DNA of 64,000 nucleotides from positions 18,276,456 to 18,340,455 of the forward strand of contig NC_051095.1 of assembly GCF_901709675.1 (NCBI RefSeq), given 5' to 3'. Source of the stretch: Syngnathus acus. Taxonomy: Eukaryota > Chordata > Actinopteri > Syngnathiformes > Syngnathidae. This document shows positions 55,101-64,000 of the stretch, piece after piece. Both the position numbers and the translations under genes were made by a program. How positions within the stretch are numbered: position 1 is the stretch's first letter; every line of letters starts with the position of its first letter. The notes under the pieces were generated by a model. The model ran no database searches. It was given only the letters and a program-made list of their open reading frames with translations, and was not told the origin of the DNA.

Positions 55101-58100
55101 GGTTAAAAGTTTCGCTCCCTTACTCTCTGGAATATACAGTATACATATATCTTTTTTTACCCATTCATAATCATTGCATCCAGCGTAGTTTCACCGCTCT
55201 CGTCTGGGCTCCCACCGTAGCCCACACTTCCGTCGCATTGCTCCTTTTGACAGCGCTTGCACCCAGCCTCCACAGCGTCCAATACCGAGCCACCGGACTG
55301 TAGGGCCGCCCACGCTGGACAGGGAACACAAACACATAACACTTTGATTGTTACTAGTGAATCCAGACAATTGTTTCTCATTACATTACAATTGTTTGAA
55401 GATATGTAATTGCTGAAAACGTGTAAAGACTGAGATGCAGCTTGCAACCAAGTATGACACTCTCAAGGCACTTACATTTTGGATGGATCAGTTTTGAAGC
55501 CAGCATATTGGTCATTGTTAGTGGAAATCACCTGTCATCGTAAATCCATATTTCAAGTGGAGCTTCTAGTATTGTCTGTGCACCTTTCTTTTTCTTCTTG
55601 GGCATAGGCTCATGTTTAATGCTCAGAGAGAAAAAAACCCTCTCCGAATACGTCTGTTTATTTTACTCATTTTGCAAGCATGTGGATTTACAATGGCAGC
55701 TTGAAATGTATCAAGAGTCAGTTATAGACGGATGTAATAGAGATATTTTACAGCCTCTGCAAATAAATAAACCCTAAGTACTTTAAGTTTTTTTGTTCAA
55801 TTGTGCGGCACGGTCTAATGTGGCCAACAGACCTAGAGCAACTCAGTGCTTAGGGACCACTGGGATAAAGGAACAGTATTGTGCTCGTATCTGTCTACAT
55901 GTGCTGCTTCACCATTTGTGCTCAACTATCTGTTCCTTGATAATAATGTTATCCACTAAATTGCTATTTGTTGTGAAGTTGAGTCACCTGTCACCAAATA
56001 GTGCTCATAACGCAAGTTTAAAGTCAAATCACTTGTTTTTCAAGGGACCACTGTATACAAACACAAATCTCAACGAATAAATATTCTTGTAATATAACTA
56101 CTATTTTGCCAGAATATTATATGTATTTTTTCTTATTCATTTTTAGCTTAAAAATCTGCCTGATCACAGACACAATTTGTGCTCACAAAAATTATTCTTG
56201 CTTTTGTTCTCTCACACTTGATGGCTGGGCAGGTAGTACAGAACACAACAATTTGTATCCAAGCGATTCAAAAGCTATAGCTTTAAATTCACTCCTTCAA
56301 CCGGGCACACATCCGCAGATACCAAATTGCTGTCACAAGAAAATATGATGTAACTCGGTGGCAAACATCTTCTGTCGTCATTATTTTTTTATGCTTCCCT
56401 ATGTCCACGTGTGTGGGGGTAGGGCTTCTTGTTGCGCCATGCCCAGTGTTGCACTGATGTTTTAACAGAAACTTTAGAGTACAGCAAAATCCCAAGGCCG
56501 ACAAGTTGCGCTTACTATAAGATACCAGTAGCACACAGCGAGTCAATTTGCCCGCTTTCACACCATCAGCTTCAGGAGGCTCGGGAGAAAAATGATGTAC
56601 AGCCGATAAATTAAAGAGTTTCCATCTATCAAGCACGGGAGATTTTTTCCAGTTAACTCCCATCTTGTCCAGATTTCATCTGTCAGAGCAGCTACGTGGA
56701 GCGCACCTGGCGGAAAGCCGCCTTGACAGATAAAATTCCGAGTAAATGCGAAAGTGTTTTCACTTCCAATCTACGACTTTCTGGTGCATCATCCTCGACA
56801 CACAACCCAATGGAGCGAGGGCAGACCCTCCCTGGGTTGGCAGTTATGAGTCCCACTCGGTTTCAAACGCAGTCGCTGATGCTTAAGTTTCACATTATCA
56901 CCAGATAACATACCAGCTATGGATTTGAGTCGAGATCAAATCTCAACTCTCAAAAATCCTTATGAGACCCCTTAAAATCTGCCTTTTTTTGCGACAAAAT
57001 GTCATTTATAAAAAAAACCCCACTTTTCTCCCTCCATTGTCATTTAGTGTTAATGTGCTTAAAATTCCTCAATATACATTCTTTTAGTTGTTCTGGTAAT
57101 CTACTTTTGATTTTTTAGCTGTTGTATTTGCAAATGCATCTGGGTCCCGCGCCTTTGCTTGTGTGAAGTACTTAAGTAGTCCTGTGAACGAAATGTGCTG
57201 TATTGCCTTTAAAAATTGTACAAAAACTATGCCCATTGTTGTGGATATCTGTTCTGCAACTACTGCAAACCTTTGGTTGAGGTTATTGCAGCCAAATTCA
57301 TTAAATCCTAGGGTTCACTTATTGTTTTCCCCCACCCTGTCCTTTGAATGTTTGTGTGTGCGCGCGCGTGTGTGTGTGTGTGTGTATATATATAAGTGCA
57401 GGGGTCACCAACCTTTCTTAAACTGAGAGCTACTTCCTGGGTACTGATTAAGGCAAAGGGCTACCAGTTTGACACACAATTCTGAAATAGCCAATTTGCT
57501 CAATTTGGCTTTCACTATGTGGTATTATTGTCATTTCCAGTTCACGTGTAAGTGTGATTTTAACAAGAATAGCAAAAATACAGTCAAACCTTGGTTTTTG
57601 ACCACAATCCGTTCCAGGAGGCGGTTCGAGAAGCGAATTGGTCGATATCCGAATATATTTTTCCCATTACAAATAATGGAAAAAATCTTAATCCGTTTTA
57701 AGACAAAAAAAACCCCGCCTTATTTAAGCATTTTTTCATTTGCGCATATTTGTCCGATCGCGCAACTGCAGCGCACCGTCGAACCCGCAACCGTAGCGCG
57801 TCGCCCACCGCGCAACTGCACCGCGCTGGTCGCATTATTGTGACAGAGCCGTCGCTGAAATTTACAAAATATTTTTAAAGTCCTGATGTACTTTCCAAAA
57901 TTTAAGTGGACCTAAGTGCGCAGGGAGCTTAATTTTGTCCGATCACGCTACTGCAGCGCACCGCCGAACGCGCAACAGTATCGCGTCACCGACCGCGCAA
58001 CTGCACCGCGCTGGTCGCATTATTGTGACAGAGCCATCGGTAAAATTTAGAAAATATTTTTAAAGTCCTGATGTACTTTCCAAAATTTAAGTGGACCTCA

Positions 58101-59022
58101 GTGCGCAGGGAGCTTAATTTGGTCCGATCGCGCAACCGCAGCGCGCCGGGCGCTCACTGTCGCGTTGCTTTAAGAGCGTCTTTGTGTTTTAGGATGGCTT
58201 TACTGCTCCCACTTGCTTTCTTTGGAGGCATGATTAGGGGTTAATACAATCCTCAAAGTAACAAAAATACAATAACAACGGAGTCAGTCGGGATCCGGGC
58301 CGCGCGGTCGGGTTTCTCGGGTTCTCCCGGCTCATCTCGCGAGGTTCAACCTCCGAATTTTGTTCGACCACCGAAGCAAAGAAATCTCGATTGTTTTTGT
58401 TCGAATTCCGATTCGTTCGAGAACCAGGACGTTCGAAAACCAGGGTTTGACTGTAAAATAAATAGATGCAGTTCACTGACAAGTGCCGCTATTTGAGCTA
58501 ATTTTAGAACAGTCCTGCGGGCGACTCATGCAGTCCTCACGGGGACCTGGTTACCCCTGATATAGTGCATAACATATCTGCCCCCTAACCCACACGCACA
58601 CACGCCTCTTACCAAATCAAACATAAATTGGAACTGTATTATACTGAGACAACACATTTTGATTTAAAACAACGTTATTTGATTTTGAAAACCAGGTGTC
58701 ACGCGCTCGTCCCAACGCGCTTTCTACTGTAATTCATAGAAAGTGGCGAAATTAAAAACCAAAGAGCGGTTGGCTTGATTTAGTCTTAAATCTTAGTCGT
58801 AGTCTAAGTCTTAGTCTAAATCTTAGTTGAAAGGCGAGCTTCACCGCAGTTCTTTTCGAGTGTTTGCTGTTTTGACTGCAGTCAAAAAAATAAATAAAAG
58901 AAATATGAAATACCTGCAGCCGTCGCATTTTTGAAGCTCCATGTAGTGATAACCAGTGGTAGCGAGGCTTGTCCAAGCGCGAGCAGGCATATTAAAGAGA
59001 AAAGCAGCAGAGATGTCGGCAT
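49164..59022 (-). CDS. aga: Aspartylglucosaminidase (glycosylasparaginase)
   Basis: Lysosomal N-terminal-nucleophile hydrolase that cleaves the GlcNAc-Asn bond of glycoprotein remnants. Nine exons (transcript order): 58914-59022, 55161-55314, 54972-55084, 52385-52497, 51673-51778, 51508-51583, 51327-51434, 50056-50189, 49164-49264. They give 1014 nt (337 aa; human 346). A signal peptide ([19 protein letters not shown]) precedes [14 protein letters not shown]. The alpha-subunit region holds [20 protein letters not shown]. Autocleavage is expected between Asp196 and Thr197 (HDTIGIIAF), making Thr197 the nucleophile. Substrate-pocket motifs include [24 protein letters not shown] and ATGDGD. The tail [19 protein letters not shown]...VDC matches the family. 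Intron 1 is 3.6 kb and holds nested transposons. All catalytic motifs are intact. Confidence 0.97.
50943..51236 (+). repeat. Teleost retroposon (CCATCCATC...ACACCCTGAACTGGTTGCC)
   Basis: Ordered landmarks: CCATCCATCCATCTATC, GGGTCGCGGG, GAGCCTATCC, GACACCCTGAACTGGTTGCC, CACACAGGGACGAACAATCA, ACTCACACCTACGG, GGACGTGAGAGGAAACCAGA, CCCACGCAAGCATGGGTAGA and ACGTGCAAACTCC. I recognise these as a highly repeated fish SINE/LINE-tail element. Near full length here, in aga intron 7. Degraded relatives occur at about 35360, 39050, 60805, 61765 and 62170. Confidence 0.8.
52120..52175 (+). repeat. (TA)n microsatellite
   Basis: TA/ATAT tract with a few interruptions, in aga intron 4. Confidence 0.85.
52498..54971. 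other. aga intron 3
   Basis: 2.5 kb without recognised exons. Contains the second GGGTTTCAAA minisatellite (54337-54860). Confidence 0.55.
54337..54860 (+). repeat. Second telomere-like minisatellite array
   Basis: Degenerate tandem units such as TTAGGGTTTCAA, AATTAGGGTTTCAAG and AGGGTTAGGG over about 520 bp. Same unit and same orientation as the array at 40372-40795, but more diverged. Confidence 0.75.
57399..58559. mobile_element. hAT-like non-autonomous element, interrupted
   Basis: Left end CAGGGGTCACCAACCTTTCT and right end GGGGACCTGGTTACCCCTG form imperfect terminal inverted repeats of the CAGGGGTC(A/G)CCAACC type found in many hAT elements. Next come AACTGAGAGCTACTTCCTGG and GGGCTACCAGTTTGACACAC, known from a common fish repeat. 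Flanking octamers (tataagtg and atatagtg) are only roughly similar. A second element occupies 57581-58453 inside it. Confidence 0.7.
57581..58453. mobile_element. Mariner-type MITE with internal 185-bp tandem repeat
   Basis: The 873-bp element starts CAGTCAAACCTTGGTTTTTGA and ends with the inverted copy TCGAAAACCAGGGTTTGACTG. It is flanked by TA on both sides (57579-57580 and 58454-58455). The interior holds 2.2 copies of a CpG-rich unit starting with TTGTCCGATCGCGCAACTGC at about 57750, 57935 and 58120, with an exact 185-bp period. No transposase is present. Confidence 0.85.
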
Positions 59023-60002
59023 TCTGACCTTAAAACACCTCACTCGACTATTTAATTTTGTCAATTCATGCTCAACCGACAGAATAGTTTGCTTCACCTC
59101 TAATTTCAAATAAATTATGTTGCGCTAATAATAATAATGAAGTGCCAAAATTTGGTTTTGCAGAGAAACATCACGAGTTACTTCCTGATCACGTCACATG
59201 TTTGACAGGCATATTCTTAAAGGAGCCGTGCCGTAAACTTGTCAAAAATAGTAAACAGGACCATGGCATAATTTGGTGGAAATTTCGGGGGATTATGCAG
59301 TTTGTACTTACGTTTTCAAAATAAATTCAACAAAACCAAACACAAGTGGCTTTATTATTGTCTAATACAGTGTAAGATGTTTTAAAACTAGATGATTTGA
59401 TTAAAATGGTAAACTGATGCAGGAGAAAAGGCTGAAAGAACTAGCAAAAACTTTCAGTGAGATATTCGAATACTAAAAATCTCTTAGTTACAGTAAACTC
59501 CCTCAGTTATATTGTGGTATATTTTTTATTGTCTAATAAAATTCTTGCCTCAGATCCCTGGGATTAATTGTAACTAACACTTTTTTAATTTACAAATTCC
59601 TACTCAGATGACATCATTAACTGGTAAAACTTCTCAAAGAAAAAGTTATTTTGAGCCTAGAAATGGAAAATAATTTAATGTAATCATTATGAATATTTTT
59701 TTTACGCTTTGCATACTCCCCTTCCTGGCCTAACCATGTATTCCTGACATGTTTTTGGTTTGGTTTCAAAGACGCAATATCAGATGAATTTCAGGGTTTT
59801 GACATGTCAATTCTGTGATTAACAGTCAACCTGTCAATCACAATTGACCTCACCTCTTGCCAGCTGTCGTTACTCCTAAAGAAATAAAAAACAATAGCAT
59901 TTTTATTTGTTACATTGTTATGTTCACCCTTCCTATGTGGGAGATTTTCTATTCATAACATCCATTGCATTGACAGCATTAGCATTAATTAGCATTGTAG
60001 CT
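59023..60002. other. Divergent spacer between aga and unknown gene
   Basis: About 1 kb, AT-rich, with no recognised coding exon. It presumably holds the aga promoter next to 59022. Confidence 0.45.
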
Positions 60003-61383
60003 ATGGAACCAGTGGGTTCCCCTGGGCTTTTTCAATTGGAATGCTTCATACAGGTGATATCATGGCTACATGCTCATTATTGACTTGCAGATTGGCTCAG
60101 AGTGTTCTGGTTTAAGGCGGTCGGGATCGAAACTGCGGAGGAACAGCTCGGGGCCGGGCCTTTGTGGCGTTCCTCTCTCTAGGGGGTCTTCGTTTTTAGT
60201 GCACAGAAGCCTCAGGCGGATGTCTTGGCTTGGGATGCTCTGTTTGTGCTTGGCAAATATCAACAGGCGGACTTGTTGCTGGCCGTTTGTCAGTCTGCTG
60301 TCTTTGATGGCACATTGGGATTATACCAGTGAGTGCAAAAAAAAAAGTGTAGTGGAACGTATGGTGACGTAGGAAAGCAGTATGCACACATCTTTGTCCT
60401 GGCTACTCAAGGTACGGGACTCGGGAATTGCTTGGTTAAATGTTAAGAAAAACTTGACTTGACTTTGAACTTAAATACTTGTCTTGTCATTAAATCTTGC
60501 CTATATACATTTGAAAATCCACATTTTCAATATATCTGATCATTATTTTGATTTTTTGTTTCTTGTGCAGGGGCCGCATCAGTATCATGCAGAATCTGAA
60601 GATTAAAATGGCAGCCAAGGATTATGCATTTGATACAATCGTGAAAAAGTGTAGAGTAAGTATACAATAACAAAGTGCTTAAAGTACAAGTATCTGAGCA
60701 AAATAACCTTGATAGAAATTAGACCAGTCAACTTGTGGAATACGACAAGAGTAAACTTAAGCAAACCTCATCAAAAACAGACAATTCCAATTCCAAAGAC
60801 GTTGAACTGGTCACCAGTCAGCTGCAGAGCACACATAGAAAAACAACCGATATTATTATGATTATTATTAACAATATTACTACTACTACTAATAATGATA
60901 ATAACATTTTACCATTTTAATGATATTAACCCGCAAAGCCAACATTCTTTCAGTTTCTCCCCCAGTGAGAATGTTTACTGTGACTGAGTAAATCAAATAT
61001 GCAGTGCTGAGAAACTTTTTGGCACAAATGTGCTAACACGGCACTCCACCGCCTTCACACCACATGCTCATCCAGATCCCCCCCCCTCCCCCCCACACAT
61101 ATCTCCTCAAAATAGCGTCTCTCCCGCCATGGGCCTCAAAGAGACAAGTGGATGGGCTACAATGACTTCCTCACAGCAAACAAGATCAAAAAGTAACAGC
61201 AAGCAGGCGGGTAGGGGGGGACTACTAACAATGTGGTCTGACCTTGAGGAGGCGCCTTTACATTATTCATACCATGCATACAATTTTCTCTGATATTTTA
61301 TTCATTGTTCTTTTTTACTTTTAAACAAAATGCAGTCTTACAGATTGCGAGAAGAGAAAACAGATGAGAGTGCAGCGACTTAA
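60003..61383 (+). CDS. Unrecognised short protein, four-exon model
   Basis: Exons 60003-60053, 60183-60328, 60571-60655 and 61336-61383 join in phase to a 109-codon frame ending TAA. Each junction has good consensus: cag/gtgata, tctctctag/ggg, cca/gtgagt, tcttgtgcag/ggg, aga/gtaagt, atgcag/tct. The protein starts MEPVGSPGLFQLECFIQ. The middle, DVLAWDALFVLGKYQQADLL with LAVCQSAVFDGTLGLY, reads like a TPR-type helical hairpin. It ends KIKMAAKDYAFDTIVKKCRS followed by YRLREEKTDESAAT. I do not recognise the family. It could be the C-terminal end of a longer protein, because the first exon's frame stays open upstream of the ATG. Confidence 0.45.
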
Positions 61384-64000
61384 ACAACATCACCACTTTG
61401 AAGTGATTACTTCAATAATCACTCACAAGCTGCTTGCTTATTTATTTTGTGCTGCAGAGATGAATCGGTATAGGTGAAAAGAAAACTAGTTGAAACATTT
61501 AACTGACTGGCAAATTTGATGAAAATGCAAAAATTACAAAGAATGTCAAAATATTTTGAATAAATAAAATGTAATGGAACAGAAATACACATATATTAGA
61601 ATGTTTTTAAAAACATTAGGAAACTCATTAACATAAATAAAAAATAAGATCAAACAATAAAACAATAAAAGAATATACATTTATAAAATACAAATACAAA
61701 AGTACACAAAATACAAATATGTGAAGAATGTAAAACTATTGTTAAAAAAGGCAGACTTTACCCTGAACTGGTCGTCAGCCACTCGCAGGGCACATAATAT
61801 ATCAATAAAAAATGTGAAATGAAATAAACATCCTAAGAAGGAAGAAAGGAAGAAATAGTCTGTGGGGACTCATTCGAGTTCAGAGAAGAACGTGACCCAA
61901 ATCTATCAGGCGTCACTTGGGAAAAAAGAACTCCTTTCTGACGTTTATGACAACATTGTGGGAATCATTATGTTAGTTTGTCTTTCAAGGGCAACCAAGA
62001 AATTCCAGTGAGCGTGTAAAATTATCGTGTTCCTCTTTTCTCTGTCACGTGGTGTTGACAAATACCTGAGCTAGCGTTTTGTTGAAAGCGGCCTTCTTTG
62101 TTTAATCAAGGTCTGGTTTAATGAAATGACATTTAAACATTCATCATTGCAATGCATCCATTTTTTAGTACAGCTTGCGCCTATCCTGTCAGAGAAGAGA
62201 GCACATAAATAGTATATAAACTGACTCCGGGCTAAAGGCAGACCACACCCTGGACTGGATATTCACAGGGCACCACCTTACTAAGAACCCAAACATCAAC
62301 GAAACAAACAAAGTATGAATGGATTAAGAATACTATTTAATAACGACTAGTATAAACATTGTTTTGTCACGCTTAAGACAACATGATTCTGGTTCGTATT
62401 ACATCTCGACTTAATTCTGCGTTTTTCCATTTTGGTGTCATGCAAGGTACTAGCCCAGCTCGCTGTCAGACATGGCGGATTAACAACAGATTAGCGCAGC
62501 GCCCGCGGGGAAGTTCAGTCACGTGTGTGCCGCCATATCACTGGGAGGGAAACGTCAGAAAAATGACAAGTCATAAAAAATGCATAGCCAATCAAGCACA
62601 GTGGCGTTGCAAAAACACGTTCAATGCTCGAAACGGGTGTTGAATGGCAGACTCGTGACTTTTCATTGACATGCAGTTTTATAGCCTGCTACACAATTTT
62701 GTAGTATGTCACGCCTTCAGTGTTGTTTTTCTTTTTTTTGGTAAAACAGAGGTACCCAAATAAAAGACTAGTCAAGAATTTGAAATAAAGGGTTGGTAAT
62801 TTTGGCAGTGTTGTCAAGATACAAAAAATTCCAGGGGCAAATTCAATATAAAGCCGTTTTATCTCCAAATTCGATTAATTGAAATAAATCAAGACGTTTG
62901 GACTTGGAGTAAATTTCTTTGTATCCCAAAACATGTTATGTTCAATGACATCTGAAGACTCTAAATTGTACAATTGCGTCTTTGAAGCCTTTGATTTTGT
63001 GTTCATTGAGGAATTACCAAAGGACATATTTTGGAATATTTTTGGAATTAAATTACTCTGCAATGGATACACTAACATAATTAATAAAACGTCAAAACAA
63101 TGTTTTTCTAAAGAATGCAAGATATATGGTTTTGTAAACAAAATGTAATTTGTCTTCTATGAACAAAGCATCACACAATTTATAGTTCAATGAATTTACG
63201 GTAATGTATTAGTTCTGGAAACATCAAAGACGATTTAAAAATCAGTTATAAATCAAATACCTGTTAAATATTTTTGGGAACATCAAAAAAAAGTTTGAGG
63301 CTTCTATAAATGTATTGTAGTATTAATCCTACATGATTTTTGGAAACATTCCATTGAACATATAATGTGTGGAGTGTGTGTGTGTGTGCGCGCGTGTGCG
63401 CGTGTGTGTTTTATAAACATCAAATATAATTTCATCAAACAGAAATGTTTATAAGTTTGTTTTTTGCTGAATGGCACACAACTCATATTGAGCTGCCTTG
63501 GTGGAGTTTTCTCTAAACTATTCAAAGCATGTTCTTCAACAATGTACAGATGCTCAGCTATTCTGAGCACCATTTATAATGTTCTTTGGCATCTTTTTGT
63601 CGACAACAGTTTGGTGATAAACGGGATTCTAAACATGTAGCTCCTTTCCAAAACAAGCAATTAAAATGTTGACATCAAGCGATTACTCTTCCTTATTTAA
63701 TTGCTGATTTCATCCATTTGAAAAAAGCAAGACATACGCAAATCTCAGTGGCTCGATCTCAATGCAGTGGTGCTTCTGATCCAGAGGATGGGGCTGAAGC
63801 ATTAACCACAGTGCTGCCGTGTTGCTGGCCGGGCACATGCCCTCCAGTGCTAATGATGCTGCTGCCTCTCTTTGGTCAGAAAATGAAATTCTAGCTCCCA
63901 TCGAGACTGATAGATGAAATACATTTCCGAGTGGTCCAAAGTGCAACGGGAAGCCCGCTGAGGTGTCGGGAATCTTTCATTTTCACTATCACAACGGATG
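61384..64000. other. Gene-poor right end
   Basis: AT-rich, with retroposon fragments at about 61765-61805 (CCTGAACTGGTCGTCAGCCA) and 62170-62290, and a (GT)n/(GC) tract at about 63375-63410. Small open frames show no family signal. A GC-richer block at 63740-63980 has an open minus-strand frame without recognisable homology. Confidence 0.5.

Larger units (their letters stand above)
55315..58913. other. aga intron 1
   Basis: 3.6 kb first intron. It carries a (TG)n-(TA)n tract at 57355-57393 and the nested hAT-like and mariner-like elements at 57399-58559. The rest is AT-rich and without recognised exons. Confidence 0.6.

Noticed and set aside
55793-56350. Possible extra genes in aga intron 1
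   Set aside because: Frames are AT-rich, lack splice support and show no family resemblance; part resembles a degraded repeat ending GGGACCACTGTAT.
60070-60372. 100-codon continuous frame overlapping the unknown gene
   Set aside because: Arg/Ser/Leu-rich frame reads through good splice sites; the spliced alternative frame has consistent phases over four exons.
63710-63946. Minus-strand 78-codon frame in a GC-richer block
   Set aside because: No recognisable homology or splice context; could be a conserved non-coding element but this cannot be shown here.

Overview
The window is vertebrate nuclear DNA, almost certainly from a ray-finned (teleost) fish. All genes are split by GT-AG introns, many of them short. 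CA/GT, TA and TCTA microsatellites are abundant, and several dispersed repeat types typical of teleost genomes are present. No prokaryotic, organellar or viral coding unit was seen. Exon chains were built by hand from splice signals and reading phase. Every complete gene model closes in frame to a length close to its family's norm.

Layout. 1-5264 (+): 3' part of a gene whose product resembles TOPOVIBL, the type 2 topoisomerase VI subunit B-like protein of meiotic break formation. 6551-11331 (+): pola2, DNA polymerase alpha subunit B. 12015-15348 (-): kizuna-like centrosomal protein. 16597-17863 (+): zdhhc24 palmitoyltransferase. 19165-21799 (+): a small coiled-coil, tail-anchored protein with a KASH-like C-terminus. 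22576-30451 (+): K+-dependent Na+/Ca2+ exchanger of the NCKX3/4 group. 32594-39836 (-): dpf2, BAF complex double-PHD protein. 42054-48924 (+): neil3 DNA glycosylase. 49164-59022 (-): aga, aspartylglucosaminidase. 60003-61383 (+): an unrecognised short gene supported by four phase-consistent exons. 61384-64000: no gene recognised.

Arrangement. Three tail-to-tail pairs occur (pola2/kiz, NCKX/dpf2, neil3/aga). neil3 and aga stop codons are only 239 bp apart. Three head-to-head pairs occur (kiz/zdhhc24, dpf2/neil3, aga/unknown gene). From general knowledge of the human map, pola2, dpf2, zdhhc24 and TOPOVIBL lie on 11q13, KIZ and SLC24A3 on 20p11, and NEIL3 and AGA adjacent on 4q34. The window therefore looks like a mosaic of three ancestral linkage groups.

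Mobile and repeated DNA includes a mariner transposase fossil, a LINE reverse-transcriptase fossil, several MITE-like elements (one nested inside an hAT-like element), a perfect 27-bp-arm hairpin, and two separate arrays of a telomere-like GGGTT(A)GGGTTTCAAA minisatellite. The best leads for new biology are the KASH-like gene, the uncharacterised gene beside aga, and the NCKX intron that is almost wholly a (TG)n tract.
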